Assembly: GCF_026113935.1 (NCBI RefSeq)
Contig: NZ_JAPEUL010000004.1
Coordinates: 434,001 to 498,000 of the forward strand
DNA length: 64,000 nt
Reading direction: 5' to 3'
Source: Marinomonas rhodophyticola
GTDB taxonomy: Bacteria > Pseudomonadota > Gammaproteobacteria > Pseudomonadales > Marinomonadaceae
Shown: positions 39,479-49,882 of the stretch, one piece after another
Layout of the letters: every line of letters starts with the position of its first letter
Numbering within the stretch: position 1 is the stretch's first letter
Translations under genes and position numbers: made by a program
Notes under the pieces: model-generated
What the model was told of the DNA's origin: nothing
Databases searched by the model: none
The model's input: only the letters and a program-made list of their open reading frames with translations

Positions 39479-40960
39479 ATGTCAGAGGTAAGAACACGTA
39501 TTGCGCCATCACCAACGGGTGACCCACATGTTGGGACAGCTTATATTGCACTGTTTAATATGGCCTTTGCCCGTAAAATGGGCGGTAAGTTTATTTTACG
39601 AATTGAGGATACTGATCAGACACGGAGTACACCAGAATCTGAAAAAATGATTTTGGATGCGTTGCGTTGGTTGGGTCTTGATTGGGCAGAAGGTCCAGAT
39701 GTCGGTGGACAATATGGTCCTTACCGTCAGAGTGAGCGTGGCCATATTTACGGTCAATATGCTCAAGAATTGATTGATAAAGGGCATGCCTTTTATGCAT
39801 TTGAGACAACAGAAGAATTGGATCAAATGCGCATTGAGCAAAAAGAGCAAGGCTTGCCGCAAAAATACGACGGTCGTGCTTTGGCACTGACGCCTGAAGA
39901 AGTGCAAGCAAAACTGGATGCAGGTGTGCCTTATGTGATTCGCATGAAAGTACCTGAAGAGGGAACTTGTGTTGTACAAGATATGCTTCGCGGCGAAATC
40001 GAAATTGATTGGGCGCAAGTGGATATGCAGGTGCTACTAAAAGCGGATGGTATGCCTACGTACCATTTGGCTAACGTGGTAGATGATCACCTGATGAAAA
40101 TCACCCATGTTATTCGTGGTGAAGAATGGATTAACTCGGCGCCTAAACATATTTTGCTGTACCAATATTTTGGTTGGGACATGCCAACGTTATGTCATAT
40201 GCCTTTGTTGCGTAATCCAGACAAATCTAAGTTATCAAAACGTAAAAACCCAACCAGTATCTTATATTATCAGCGCATGGGATATATGGCGGAAGCGGTG
40301 ATCAATTATCTTGGTCGTATGGGCTGGTCCATGCCAGACGAGCGTGAAAAGTTCACATTAGATGAAATGGTTGAGCATTTTGATATTCAGCGTGTTTCTT
40401 TGGGCGGACCCGTTTTTGATGTTGAAAAACTTAGCTGGTTAAATGGTATGTGGATTCGTGAGAATTTAACCCCAGAAAGTTTTGCACAGAAATACGTTGA
40501 GTGGGCACTTAATCCCCAATACTTGATGAAGATTCTACCCTTGGTAATACCGCGCGTGGAAACGTTTTCTGATGTGGCGGATGTGGCAGGCTTTTTCTTA
40601 AAAGGTTTGTTGCCTATAACCAAAGAAGATTTTGCTTCCATAAAGATGGAGGAAGATACGCTTCGTAAGGCCATGCAATTTGCTTTATGGCGTTTGGAAG
40701 CGTTAAGTAAATGGGAAAAAGACAACATATTTAATGAGATGAAAGCGTTAGCGCAAGCGATGGATATCAAACCGAAAGACTTTTTTGCGCCTTTGTTTGT
40801 GGCGATTTCTGGTACCACAGCGTCGGTGTCTGTGTTTGATTCTATGGCGATTTTAGGCTCTGACATTTCTCGTGCGCGTATGCGTACGGCAGTCAATGTA
40901 TTAGGTGGGCCTTCTAAAAAAGAAGCTAAGCGCTGGGAAAAAGAATTCGCTGATCTATAA
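39479..40960 (+). CDS. gltX: Glutamyl-tRNA synthetase
   Basis: GltX charges tRNA-Glu. The 493 residues have the class I motif in [21 protein letters not shown] and the KMSKS-equivalent in [12 protein letters not shown] near residue 245. The all-helical anticodon-binding domain follows. This is a discriminating-type GluRS of normal length. It is followed by a strong terminator. The gap from xni is about 100 bp, so it probably has its own promoter. Confidence 0.97.
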   Translation: MSEVRTRIAPSPTGDPHVGTAYIALFNMAFARKMGGKFILRIEDTDQTRSTPESEKMILDALRWLGLDWAEGPDVGGQYGPYRQSERGHIYGQYAQELIDKGHAFYAFETTEELDQMRIEQKEQGLPQKYDGRALALTPEEVQAKLDAGVPYVIRMKVPEEGTCVVQDMLRGEIEIDWAQVDMQVLLKADGMPTYHLANVVDDHLMKITHVIRGEEWINSAPKHILLYQYFGWDMPTLCHMPLLRNPDKSKLSKRKNPTSILYYQRMGYMAEAVINYLGRMGWSMPDEREKFTLDEMVEHFDIQRVSLGGPVFDVEKLSWLNGMWIRENLTPESFAQKYVEWALNPQYLMKILPLVIPRVETFSDVADVAGFFLKGLLPITKEDFASIKMEEDTLRKAMQFALWRLEALSKWEKDNIFNEMKALAQAMDIKPKDFFAPLFVAISGTTASVSVFDSMAILGSDISRARMRTAVNVLGGPSKKEAKRWEKEFADL

Positions 40961-41014
40961 AAGATCAGCGTTTCTGCGCTAAGCGTTCATAATGAAACAA
41001 ACGCTTAATGAAAA

Positions 41015-41043
41015 AAAACCGGCTATATGTGCCGGTTTTTTTA
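41015..41043 (+). terminator. Terminator between gltX and the chemoreceptor gene
   Basis: AACCGGC and GCCGGTT form a 7-bp stem around a TATATGT loop, extended by the flanking A run and followed by eight T. It serves gltX and, from the other strand, the convergent chemoreceptor gene. A further AAGCGTT/AACGCTT stem lies just upstream at about 40981-41007. Confidence 0.88.
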
Positions 41044-41059
41044 TGGTTTGCTCATTAAA

Positions 41060-42949
41060 TTAGCGAGTCGTAAACACGCTGGTTTTCTTATCTAAACTGC
41101 TTACTTGGTTGTGAATGTCTCGAGTGTTGCCTTCGATGCTATTGATATAGCTATTATCACGTTGAAGTTGTTGGGCAATTTTGTCCATTTCTTCACTCAT
41201 GTGAACGGCTGTTTTGGCCACTTCTTGAATAGAGCGCGCCATATCAATAGAAGACGCTGAGCTTGTTTGAGCGTTTCGCTCAATTTCGCGGATAGCCAAT
41301 TCGGCTTTTTCGCTAAACTCCTCAATCGAATGCAAGCTTTCTTGACCACTGTGCATGGTTTCAATAGCCGTTTGCGTTGATGATTGAATCGTGCTGACGA
41401 TATCCGTAATTTTTGCTGTTGCATCAACCGTTTTTTCTGCAAGAGAGCGGACTTCATCGGCGACCACAGAGAAGCCACGACCTGCTTCACCTGCTCGTGC
41501 TGCCTCAATAGCTGCGTTCAGCGCAAGAAGGTTGGTCTGGTTTGCTAGGTCATTAATCATGGCGATGACGTTATCAATGTCTTTCGACAGTTGACCCAGT
41601 TCATTCAATTGCTCACTGGTTTTGTTCACTACGCTGATTGTACTGGAAAGGTTAGATAGCGCCCCTTTGATTGTTTCAGCGCCCACTTTAGCAGATTCAT
41701 ATGTGTGCTGAGATTGGCTGCTTAAGTCTTCCGTTGTGCTAGAAATACTCGAAATCGTGGTGGAGATTTCTTCTGTAGCAGCCGCTAGCGAATTGGTTTG
41801 TTCACTGACAGAGCGGTTACTTTGTGCAATGTTGCTAACAGAGATGTTAAGCTCTGAAACCATGTCGTTTACGCCTCGGGTTGTGCTCACCACTTCGCCA
41901 ATCACAGAGCCAAGGCCATTGGTCATTTCGTTTACTGAGCTACATAGCGAATCGAATTCATCGTTGCGCTTGTTGTTTACATGTAAGCGAGCGGTTAAAT
42001 CACCACTTTTTACTTTGCCAAGGTCTTTAATGATTTGGTTAAGTGTTTTGTTAACGCTGCTGCCTATCCCCATCATCATAAGTGCGGCAATGATGGCAAC
42101 TACAATACTCACAATAATTAAACTAATGCTGGCTTGTTGAGAGCTAGCTGACGCTTGTTGACGAGCTTCTACTACCGCATTTTGCATGTAATCAACAGCG
42201 GCCAAGCGGGTCTGGTTAAAGTTCTCTTTGCTTGCAGCAAACTGTGATTGTAAGTTTCTAAGCTGCTGGTTTTCTTTATCGAAGTTTTCGACAGCAGAGA
42301 AGTACTGATTAATAACTTGACCAAAGCGCTCTTCTAAACCGAAATTTGTAACGCGCTTATAAAATTTGTCGTAGCGATCCATAAAGGCCGCTTTATTATC
42401 TGGAATGGGTTCAAAAATGAAATTCTTTTCTGCTTCACGTACAGGCAAAAACTCTTGCTTTACTAGACTAAGAAAAGAAATTTCTTCGGTGACTTTTTCG
42501 CCTAACTGAGAAATTTCTCCTTTTAGACCAGAAGAACCGTTAAAGCCAACTTTTTGTCTTTGGTTAACCAATAGCTTTAAAGCGGCATTATAGTTAGTTA
42601 AAGACTCAGTGATGTTGCTTAAGTTTTTTTGTGCTTCAGGATCTTCTTTAAGGAGTTCAGTGTCTTCACTTAGTGTTGCCATGAATTTTTCGTTGTTAGC
42701 GTTCAATTGCTCAAGAAAACTGGCATAGGTACTGTTATCGATACTGGATAAAGTCTCATATTCATCCATTAAGGTGATGATGAGAGACGATAGGTCTTTA
42801 TCTACTTTTGTGAGGCGCTCAAATTTTGCAGATGAAGTTTCTTGGACATTCAATCCTTGTAAAGCAACAGCAGTTACAACAACGAATCCAAGAATAGCTG
42901 CGATGAGCAAAGAGAGTAACTTGGTACGAAAACTAAGATTTGCCAACAT
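41060..42949 (-). CDS. Methyl-accepting chemotaxis protein with a helical periplasmic sensor
   Basis: A transmembrane chemoreceptor of about 629 residues. ATG at 42949 has AGGA seven bases upstream and opens [20 protein letters not shown], the first membrane helix; an in-frame start 17 codons earlier is less likely. A ~250-residue helical periplasmic domain (probably HBM- or four-helix-type, judged by length) is followed by TM2 ([19 protein letters not shown]), a HAMP domain, and the signalling domain with the hairpin tip [27 protein letters not shown]. The ligand is unknown. It ends VFTTR, with no CheR-binding pentapeptide. Confidence 0.93.
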   Translation of the reverse strand: MLANLSFRTKLLSLLIAAILGFVVVTAVALQGLNVQETSSAKFERLTKVDKDLSSLIITLMDEYETLSSIDNSTYASFLEQLNANNEKFMATLSEDTELLKEDPEAQKNLSNITESLTNYNAALKLLVNQRQKVGFNGSSGLKGEISQLGEKVTEEISFLSLVKQEFLPVREAEKNFIFEPIPDNKAAFMDRYDKFYKRVTNFGLEERFGQVINQYFSAVENFDKENQQLRNLQSQFAASKENFNQTRLAAVDYMQNAVVEARQQASASSQQASISLIIVSIVVAIIAALMMMGIGSSVNKTLNQIIKDLGKVKSGDLTARLHVNNKRNDEFDSLCSSVNEMTNGLGSVIGEVVSTTRGVNDMVSELNISVSNIAQSNRSVSEQTNSLAAATEEISTTISSISSTTEDLSSQSQHTYESAKVGAETIKGALSNLSSTISVVNKTSEQLNELGQLSKDIDNVIAMINDLANQTNLLALNAAIEAARAGEAGRGFSVVADEVRSLAEKTVDATAKITDIVSTIQSSTQTAIETMHSGQESLHSIEEFSEKAELAIREIERNAQTSSASSIDMARSIQEVAKTAVHMSEEMDKIAQQLQRDNSYINSIEGNTRDIHNQVSSLDKKTSVFTTR

Positions 42950-43000
42950 ATTATATCCTGCATTTTTTATTATAGATTGAACTGATAGGCATTCGGACAT

Positions 43001-43217
43001 CAGTTAGTACGCATTTATTTTTACGGCCTAGCCTATCTAAAACGTTACAAATATTTACGTAAGCATTCTATTTCTACTATGGCCTTATTTGCAATTAAAT
43101 GACACAAAAATATGGCACTTATCTATATCATTGCAATGAATTGATAGATCTGCAAGTTAGGCTTTGTTAAGAAAGGTAGAAATGGCGTATTTTTCTCCCT
43201 CGAATTTTTTTCTTTTT
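43001..43217. other. Promoter region of the chemoreceptor
   Basis: A 217-bp AT-rich region with no supported gene. It should hold the chemoreceptor promoter. A sigma-28-like TAAA-N15-GCCGATAA was not convincingly seen. Confidence 0.35.
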
Positions 43218-43532
43218 TTAAAAATCATGTGGGCTTAGCCAAATGTTTAACTGATGATTTCCTAGGTAGGTCACCTTTCCTTGGTAGCGCGCTATACCAC
43301 TGGAACTGAATTCAAATTTATAGCTCCTTCTTACTTTAATCTGACCTTGTGACCAAATTGGTCGCCATTCTGCTCCTGCTACACTGTCATCAAGCAGCTG
43401 TAGGTTTAATGATTCGCAGTGTTTTTTTGCGCTAATCAGTGCTTGTTCTCGAATGGATGTATTTCGCCACCATGCATAGATACAGGCTGCAAGAATTAGA
43501 ATAATCACAATATCGGTAAGTTGTAGGTTCAT
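43218..43532 (-). CDS. DUF3301-family membrane-anchored protein
   Basis: A 104-residue protein with an N-terminal membrane helix (LTDIVIILILAACIYAWW), a helical stretch (IREQALISAKKHCESLNLQL) and a C-terminal beta-rich part with WRPIWSQGQIKVRRSYKFEFSS, characteristic of DUF3301. The function is unknown. ATG at 43532 is preferred to an in-frame TTG at 43556, which would add eight residues before the helix. Confidence 0.82.
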   Translation of the reverse strand: MNLQLTDIVIILILAACIYAWWRNTSIREQALISAKKHCESLNLQLLDDSVAGAEWRPIWSQGQIKVRRSYKFEFSSSGIARYQGKVTYLGNHQLNIWLSPHDF

Positions 43533-43596
43533 AGGCGCCAATGCTAGATCAATCAAAGTGATAGCATCATAACGAATTGTGGTTAGGAAAAGAAAT

Positions 43597-43640
43597 ACGT
43601 GGCTACCTCCAAGCAGGAGAGAAAGGAGAGGTAGCCACGT
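43597..43640. repeat. Perfect 13-bp inverted repeat
   Basis: ACGTGGCTACCTC at 43597-43609 and GAGGTAGCCACGT at 43628-43640 with an 18-base loop. It lies in the gap between the flavodoxin stop and the DUF3301 gene. There is no U-tract, so the role is open; it may be part of the flavodoxin transcript 3' end. Confidence 0.6.
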
Positions 43641-43691
43641 TCCTCACGCAATATAGAGCAAGTCTCATAATTATCGCATTGAAAATAAGCT

Positions 43692-43734
43692 AAATTTGGG
43701 CATTCGGGGCAGCGAATGTGTGGGAACCAAATTT
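43692..43734. repeat. Nested inverted repeats downstream of flavodoxin
   Basis: AAATTTGG (43692-43699) pairs with CCAAATTT (43727-43734), and inside it CATTCG pairs with CGAATG. Together they form a two-level stem about 40 bp past the flavodoxin stop. It is possibly a terminator or a structured 3' UTR. Confidence 0.55.
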
Positions 43735-43774
43735 GAGTCGTTTACTTAAGTTCAATGGCCAGTCAGGTGATAAT

Positions 43775-44311
43775 TTATGCGGCTTCTACTGCTCTTTCTG
43801 CGTAAAGTTGAATAACCCACTGTTCAATGCGTTGATCAGTAAGTTCAAATTGTTGATCTTCATCGATTGCTAACCCAATGAAATGCTCTTTGTTATGAAC
43901 ACAAGCTCTGGAAGCCTCAAACTCATAGCCTTCTGTTGACCACTGGCCAATAAAGGTTGCACCCGTTGGTAGTAATTTTTCGTATAACCATCCCATGGCG
44001 TCGACAAAATAGTCACCGTAACCAAACTGATCACCTAAGCCATACAATGCAATAACGGTATCGTCTAACGTCAAACTGGCTAGGTCGTCTCCAATATCTT
44101 CCCAATCGGACTGAATGCCACCGAAGTCCCAAGTCGGTATACCCAGAATAAGCATAGAATATTGTTCAAGCTGGCTCAGCTCTATGTCCTTAATGTTAAA
44201 TAAATCAACTTGTTCACCAAGCTCTTCCCATTGTTTGGCTATTTTATGGCCAACTTCTTCGGTGTTGTTTGTGTCTGTGCCGTAAATAAGGGCTATGGAT
44301 GAATTCGCCAT
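43775..44311 (-). CDS. Long-chain flavodoxin
   Basis: A 178-residue FMN-binding electron carrier: SSIALIYGTDTNNTEEVGHK is the phosphate loop, LGIPTWDFGG and ALYGLGDQFGYGDYF contact the flavin, and the long-chain insertion is present. Flavodoxins replace ferredoxin when iron is short. ATG at 44311 has AGGA seven bases upstream. It is 13 bp after an AraC-type regulator gene whose upstream region carries a Fur-like box, so iron-starvation control of the pair is likely (inference). Confidence 0.92.
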   Translation of the reverse strand: MANSSIALIYGTDTNNTEEVGHKIAKQWEELGEQVDLFNIKDIELSQLEQYSMLILGIPTWDFGGIQSDWEDIGDDLASLTLDDTVIALYGLGDQFGYGDYFVDAMGWLYEKLLPTGATFIGQWSTEGYEFEASRACVHNKEHFIGLAIDEDQQFELTDQRIEQWVIQLYAERAVEAA

Positions 44312-44324
44312 GGTTTTCCTATTA

Positions 44325-45212
44325 CTAATGGATTTGTCCGTATTGGTGACTACTGACACCAAAGTGTTGAATAAATGCCGCTTCAAATTGGTCTTCGGAA
44401 AAACCGCTTTGAGCAACAATATAGGGTTTTGCCGCAGGGTCTTGTCTGAGTTTAGCGGCGGCAGACTTAATACGACTACGAGTGCAATAGCTCTCGATAG
44501 ATTGTCCAACGATGAGGTTGAAACCAATTGCCAAGGCTTCTGTATTGAGTCCAACTTGTTGGGCTAGGTGTTGAATATTCAGAGCGTCGTGTTGCGGTGT
44601 TTCTATGAGATTTTGCACATGAAACAGTTTTCTTTGGCAGTCTTCGCATTGCGATAGATGACTGAGTATTTGTAACTGTTCAATAAGCGTGAATATGAGT
44701 GAGTATAGATGCCCTGCAAGACTTATTGAATGCCCCTTGTGAGCGAGAATAGGGGCAAGAGCATTCAGTGTTTTTTCAGTTACGGGTAATTGAATAACTG
44801 CATTGTCGTTACCAAGTTTATCTCGCATAGTCACAAAATGCTGAATGATTTGATCTTCTGTTTCTCCCAAGATAGCCGCTAAGTGTGCAGGGCTGATACG
44901 AGCTTGCAAAAGGCTGTACTGTTCATCTTTTGCAACAAAAAAATGACCGCTAATATTTCTTGGCTGATAAGCAATCTGCACGGAATGTATATCATGTGCT
45001 GACTTGATTGGGCCGTTCCCTAAAAAAGAAAAATACAAACCTGATTGTGCTTCTTCCTGTATAGATAGATTTGTATTGCTACTTAAATGTTGGTTTAACC
45101 AGTGTAAATTGGGGAGAAGAGTAAGCAGTTGCTTATGACCGGATAGCCATGGTGCGACTGCCTCTTTGATTCTTCCGGTATTGTCATACACATCGCGCAT
45201 GCTTATTTGCAT
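44325..45212 (-). CDS. AraC-family transcriptional regulator, iron-linked
   Basis: A 295-residue regulator with an N-terminal ligand-binding part (residues 1-190) and a C-terminal AraC-type DNA-binding region: LNIQHLAQQVGLNTEALAIG, SYCTRSRIKSAAAKLRQDP, and SGFSEDQFEAAFIQHFGVS followed by HQYGQIH. The domain is recognisable though somewhat diverged. It contains CEDCQRKLF, a possible metal-binding Cys pair, as in PchR/siderophore-type regulators. The Fur-like box just upstream and the flavodoxin gene just downstream point to iron homeostasis. Confidence 0.82.
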   Translation of the reverse strand: MQISMRDVYDNTGRIKEAVAPWLSGHKQLLTLLPNLHWLNQHLSSNTNLSIQEEAQSGLYFSFLGNGPIKSAHDIHSVQIAYQPRNISGHFFVAKDEQYSLLQARISPAHLAAILGETEDQIIQHFVTMRDKLGNDNAVIQLPVTEKTLNALAPILAHKGHSISLAGHLYSLIFTLIEQLQILSHLSQCEDCQRKLFHVQNLIETPQHDALNIQHLAQQVGLNTEALAIGFNLIVGQSIESYCTRSRIKSAAAKLRQDPAAKPYIVAQSGFSEDQFEAAFIQHFGVSSHQYGQIH

Positions 45213-45230
45213 CGTATGTCGCCTCTAATC

Positions 45231-45247
45231 TGATAATGGTTATCATT
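45231..45247. promoter_or_regulatory. Fur box upstream of the araC-flavodoxin pair
   Basis: TGATAATGGTTATCATT matches the Fur 7-1-7 consensus (TGATAAT-N-ATTATCA) with one mismatch, 19 bp before the araC start codon on the minus strand. Iron-loaded Fur would block transcription or translation start. Confidence 0.75.
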
Positions 45248-45271
45248 AAAGGTCTTTTTTATTTTCAATGC

Positions 45272-45309
45272 AAGTGATTCTCATTAAATATTTTATATGA
45301 GAATCACTT
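45272..45309. promoter_or_regulatory. 13-bp inverted repeat, possible second Fur operator
   Basis: AAGTGATTCTCAT (45272-45284) and ATGAGAATCACTT (45297-45309) are perfectly complementary with a 12-base spacer. They contain TGAGAATCA, a Fur-like half site, and lie 60-97 bp before the araC start. The U-tract is on the wrong side for the dctD-type gene, so an operator is more likely than a terminator. Confidence 0.5.
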
Positions 45310-45374
45310 TTTTGATATCTTTCTCTGATATCTTTTGGTGAAAAGATTTTAAATGAGTGTGGCGACGGCGAGGG

Positions 45375-46748
45375 TTAGTCTAAATAGTCTGCTCTGTTAA
45401 GACCATACTTCTGCATCTTTTGGTTTAAAGTACGGCGCGGCAGTTGAAGTTGCTCTAAGACTAACTGAATATTGCCTTTTTGCTGTCGTATACTTGCTTC
45501 AATTAGGCTACGTTCGAATTCTTGAACTTTTACACTAAGTGGTAGTGGGGTGATGGTGTCGATGTCGTCTTGTGCTTGATAGCCGGCTAATATTTTTGCC
45601 ACGCTGGTATTTGGTTCTAGTGCATAACGGAGTGCGACGTTTCTTAATTCGCGGACATTACCAGGCCAGCCATAAAGGGTGAGTGTCTCGTGGTCTATTG
45701 GGCTAAGTTGCTTAAAGTCCTTGCCACGCTCTTTGACCGCTATACGGCAAAAATGTTCGAATAGCAGTGGGATATCAGATCCACGGTGGCGTAAATCGGG
45801 CAAATGTATTTGAGAGACGTTTAAGCGAAAAATAAGTCCTGTCGAAAATCCGCCAAAGTCTGTAAGTCGTTTTTTGCGGCTGCTACGACACGTAAATCAA
45901 TGTGAATGGTGTTATTGCTGCCAATTCGCTCCAATTGATTCTCTTGTAGAACGCGCAATAATTTTATTTGCATGGCGAGAGGCATGCTTTCAATTTCATC
46001 CAGAAATAAGGTGCCACCGCTGGCGTGCTCAAGTTTGCCGATACGTTGTTTGTTGGCGCTGGTAAAAGCGCCAGCTTCGTGTCCAAACAGTTCACTTTCA
46101 AATAAATCTGCTGGAATGGCTGCGCAGTTAATGGCGACAAAGGGGTGGTTGCTTCTCGGGCTGCAATCATGCAGTGCTTTTGCAACCAGTTCTTTACCAC
46201 AGCCGGTTTTACCATACACAATCACGTGAGTGTCCATACTGGCAAAGGTTCGAATCTGCTGTCTTACTCTAATGATTTGTTCATTTTGTCCTATGATGGT
46301 TTCCTCTAGGCCGTGCAAATCCCCTAGGTACTGAGATTGATTGGCATGTTGGCGTTGAACTTTTCTGAGCTGAATGGCTTTTTCGACAGTTTTAAGCAGT
46401 CGATTGGGATCAAACGGTTTTTCGAGGAAGTCAAAAGCCCCATCCCGCAGTGCATTAACGGCTGTATCTACATCACCATGGCCTGTTATCAGGATAAAAG
46501 GGATTTCTGGCTCTTTTGTCAGACAGTCCGTCATGAGTGTTAAGCCATCAATAGGGGCCATGCGGATGTCACTGACAATGATGCAGGGTAAGCCGATACT
46601 GAACTTGTTGATGAGCCTCTTGCGCGTGGTGGAATTCTTTTACGACATAATCGGATAAACGCAGCCATTGTGCTGTGGTTGAGCGAACGATGTCGTCATC
46701 GTCAAGTAACCAGATTTCAATCTGTTGGTCAGTGTTATGGTTTTCCAT
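45375..46748 (-). CDS. Sigma-54-dependent response regulator, DctD/NtrC type (two frame breaks)
   Basis: The N-terminal receiver domain (IEIWLLDDDDIVRSTTAQWL; acceptor Asp in SDIRMAPIDGL; ITGHGDVDTAV) is followed by an AAA+ domain (YGKTGCGKELVAKAL; ELFGHEAGAFTSA, the sigma-54 contact; GGTLFLDEIE) and a Fis-type HTH (VLEQLQLPRRTLNQKM). Breaks occur near 46590 in the receiver and at the T5 run near 45823, where one extra T restores RQDLFFRLNVSQIHLPDLR. It is one base downstream of the kinase gene stop. The likely target is a C4-dicarboxylate or similar transporter, not in this window. Confidence 0.88.
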
Positions 46749-46749
46749 A

Positions 46750-48828
46750 TTAGGCCTTTAACAGTGTTAAGAGGAAGACCAACTGCGAGTCTCCGTTATG
46801 GTTCGCGGTTAGTGTCCCGTTCATATCTTTTGCTAAATTTGCGCTGATAGCAAGCCCAAGGCCTAAGCCTTTGCCAATAGGTTTAGTGGTGAAAAAAGGC
46901 TCGAAAATATGAGTCAATTTGCTTTTTTCGATGCCTGGTCCATTATCTTGATAGCAAATGGTTATTGTGTCGTTTTGCTCATGAATAGCGATGTGAATTT
47001 TAGGAATGATTTTATGCTCAGTACAGGCTTGTATTGAGTTGCTAATCAGGTTTGAAAAGATTCTTTCGAGTCGAGTGGGTTCGGCCATCACTTTGTCCAA
47101 ATCACTGAGTGTTATTTGCCACTCTATGTCTTGTGCTTCCTCGCCAAGGCTTTCTATTGCTTTGTGTACAGCGAGTTTTATGGACGTTGAAGTCAGTTGT
47201 TCTGGTCTGCGGTAGGCAAGCACTTTTAATTCACTGGTAAGCTTTTGCATTCTTACTACCAAGGACTCTAAGTCGATGAGTGTTTTTAGCGCTTGTTCTG
47301 CATCTTGGCGTTTTAATAAAAGCTCGGCGGTGTAAGCCAATGTCCTAATTCCCGTAAGGGGTTGATTGAGTTCATGGGCAATGGCTGTCGACATCTGTCC
47401 GATGGCAGCTAGCTTTTCGGTTCTTAACAGTTCTTTTTGTGCGGCCTCTAGGGCTTTGGTTCTTTCCAATACTCGTTCTTCTAAGCGGGTATTCGCTTCC
47501 AATAAATTTAGCTCTGCTTTTTTACGTTTGCTGATGTCGAGTAGTGTGACTAGATAGCCTTGTGAACCGCTCCACTTTAAAGAAGACACTGATAAAAGGG
47601 CAGGGAAAACTTGGCCATTGTCTTTTTGTAAGACGACTTCTTGTTCAAGTAAATTACGTGTTTGAGCATTGTCTAATGTCTGTGTTTGTAATGATTTTAT
47701 AAAAGACAATGCGGTTTGATTTTCTGGACAGTCTGGCAAAAACTCATAGAGATAATGTGTGTTAAGTTGTGCTCTTTGGCCGAAATAGCGTATTCCCATT
47801 GGATTAACAAAGGAAATTTCACCGTATTTAGTCAGTCGTAGCAATCCTACATGCGTGTTTTCTATGAGCACACGCTGTTGCTGGGCACTGTTCGCTATCA
47901 GTATTTCGTTTTCTCGTTTCGAGGCAATTTTTAAGGCACGTTCACGACGGTATAGCCAGAAGAGAAACAGTAAGGCAAATATCCCCAAGCTGATAAAGGC
48001 AATATTTTGTGCTTTTTTTTGAATGCCTTTCAAATTAGACAGATAGTGAATTTGCCATTTAAGGTCGTCTAGAGTGACATTTTGTAACAAATAGTTTTCG
48101 TCTTTAAGGTGGTAGATTTTAGAACGAGTATTGTTTAGAAATTCAATGTCTGTGTGGTTGTCTAACCAGTTACTGACTAATAGGCCGTTTAATTTACTGG
48201 CTAAAAACAGCAGGCTGTTTTGATCTGTCATCACCACAAGATCTTCTAAAAGATTCCAGCGTTCTATTAAGTTGCTGACATTAATTCGAACGGCGACAGC
48301 CCCCGCTAATCCTGTAGAAGTATAAACAGGTGCCAGTACAAGGTGGGCAGATTTGGACTGCATAGGATTGTAGCCAGAGACCAGCATGTATTCACCTTGT
48401 TGTTCTTTTAGTACATTGCTTAGGTTTTGTTTGCTGAAATAGTCGTCTAACTCAAAGTTGGGGGACTGTTCACTTGAAACAAGCAGGTCGCCTTGAGCCG
48501 AGAGAATAAACCAATCTTGGGTCTTAGATACGTGGGTCAAATCTTCCAGTTGACGCTGCAATAGCTGTGTTAGCTTGTTGTCGTCTGGATTGTTCATAAA
48601 GTTCAGCAGGGTAGGGTTGTCTGCTAATGCATAAGGCAGTATGTGATAATTTTTTAATTCATTGCGCAAATCTATAACATAGCTGAGTAGTTGATCTTGT
48701 CCCTCTGAGTGTTTGTCTATAATCAGTGCTTGGTAAGCTATACTGTTTACAGCAAAAAATAATGCCGTCAATATGGTGCAACCCGCTGACAGGAAAAATA
48801 GACGATGTTTACGGAATTGTGAAATCAA
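46750..48828 (-). CDS. DctB-type sensor histidine kinase
   Basis: A 692-residue membrane kinase. A membrane helix near residues 10-30 and another near 275-293 (IAFISLGIFALLFLFWLY) enclose a periplasmic double-Cache-like sensor. A PAS domain (residues 315-440) is followed by the dimerisation domain with IAHELNQPLTGIRTLAY and the ATPase domain with SNLISNSIQA (N box), DNGPGIEKS and GKGLGLGLAIS. The next gene is the matching sigma-54 regulator with a 1-bp gap, so they form a pair. The NtrB/DctB-type H box supports this. Confidence 0.92.
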   Translation of the reverse strand: MISQFRKHRLFFLSAGCTILTALFFAVNSIAYQALIIDKHSEGQDQLLSYVIDLRNELKNYHILPYALADNPTLLNFMNNPDDNKLTQLLQRQLEDLTHVSKTQDWFILSAQGDLLVSSEQSPNFELDDYFSKQNLSNVLKEQQGEYMLVSGYNPMQSKSAHLVLAPVYTSTGLAGAVAVRINVSNLIERWNLLEDLVVMTDQNSLLFLASKLNGLLVSNWLDNHTDIEFLNNTRSKIYHLKDENYLLQNVTLDDLKWQIHYLSNLKGIQKKAQNIAFISLGIFALLFLFWLYRRERALKIASKRENEILIANSAQQQRVLIENTHVGLLRLTKYGEISFVNPMGIRYFGQRAQLNTHYLYEFLPDCPENQTALSFIKSLQTQTLDNAQTRNLLEQEVVLQKDNGQVFPALLSVSSLKWSGSQGYLVTLLDISKRKKAELNLLEANTRLEERVLERTKALEAAQKELLRTEKLAAIGQMSTAIAHELNQPLTGIRTLAYTAELLLKRQDAEQALKTLIDLESLVVRMQKLTSELKVLAYRRPEQLTSTSIKLAVHKAIESLGEEAQDIEWQITLSDLDKVMAEPTRLERIFSNLISNSIQACTEHKIIPKIHIAIHEQNDTITICYQDNGPGIEKSKLTHIFEPFFTTKPIGKGLGLGLAISANLAKDMNGTLTANHNGDSQLVFLLTLLKA

Positions 48829-48910
48829 AAAAATCTCGCAGGCTTTTATTATCGTTTTTGTTTTTCACATAATAATAGTAAAGCCATGGCTTTGTAACGC
48901 ACTTAGTCAA

Positions 48911-49861
48911 TCAGATGAGATTAAAACTACGTAATAAAGTCACCCCGATACTAGTGGTAAGTAAGGATACGATGGTAGTAATAACAATGATGTTTGCAGC
49001 CAGTGCAGAGTTCCCTTTCATCGCGCGAACCATAATGTAACTGGCTGACGCCGTCGGGGCGGATGACATTAAAAAAAGTACACCAAGTTCCACGCCTCGA
49101 TAACCTAGTAAATAACCGCCAAACGTGAGTGTAAAAGGGATAAAGATAAGCTTACCAACGGAAGCGACAATGGCTCCTAGCATACCATTTTTTAAGGAAC
49201 TGAAACTCAAAGAAGCGCCCGCACAAAGTAGTGCTAATGGTAGTGTCATTTGTGCGAAATAATCGCCTGCTTTATATAGAGTGGATGGTAGAGAAAGGCC
49301 AGTAAAAGAGCTAATAAAGGCCGCAGAGATTGCAATGATTAGTGGGTTTTTAGCGATTCCTTTTAGAATGCTAATTAGGTTGGCATTGGCGCCCAAAGCA
49401 CGACTTAAGCCAATCACGGATAAGATATTAAACAATATTGTGACACCACCTAGATAAACTGATGCGACAGCAAACACATCATTACCATAAGCGTTTACAC
49501 AATATGCTAAGCCAATGATGCCCATGTTAGAGCGAAAAGCCCCCTGTACTAAGACAGCACGTTCGGCTTTATTTGGAAACCAGATAGACAGCAGTAGTTC
49601 GAGTGCAATATAGGTGACGGTGACCGCAATCATCGCGTAGAGCACTAAAGAATAATCTGTGTCACGGGTTAAATCGGTCTTCGATATGCTAATAAAAAGC
49701 AGTGCAGGGAGGGTGACGTTGAACACCAGTTTAGAGGCAGTATCAATGAAATTGTCATTAATAATTCTTACTCGGTAAAGAACAACTCCTAATGCCAATA
49801 TCAAGAATATTGGCATAGTAATGGAGAAGGAAAATACCAGTACGTCTAAAAAGTTGCTCAA
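48911..49861 (-). CDS. AEC-family transporter
   Basis: A 316-residue membrane protein with about ten hydrophobic segments and the auxin-efflux-carrier family features (NVTLPALLFISISKTD; NMGIIGLAYCVNAYG; PLALLCAGASLSFSSL). AEC members move organic acids or related solutes. The substrate is unknown. It lies between the DctB-type kinase and the BaeR-type regulator, 21 bp from baeR on the same strand, so it may be transcribed with baeSR. Confidence 0.9.
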   Translation of the reverse strand: MSNFLDVLVFSFSITMPIFLILALGVVLYRVRIINDNFIDTASKLVFNVTLPALLFISISKTDLTRDTDYSLVLYAMIAVTVTYIALELLLSIWFPNKAERAVLVQGAFRSNMGIIGLAYCVNAYGNDVFAVASVYLGGVTILFNILSVIGLSRALGANANLISILKGIAKNPLIIAISAAFISSFTGLSLPSTLYKAGDYFAQMTLPLALLCAGASLSFSSLKNGMLGAIVASVGKLIFIPFTLTFGGYLLGYRGVELGVLFLMSSAPTASASYIMVRAMKGNSALAANIIVITTIVSLLTTSIGVTLLRSFNLI

Positions 49862-49882
49862 CGTTATTCCTTACAAAAAATG

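Noticed and set aside
45272-45309. Terminator of the sigma-54 regulator gene
   Set aside because: The T run lies on the plus side, the wrong side for a minus-strand transcript; an operator fits better.
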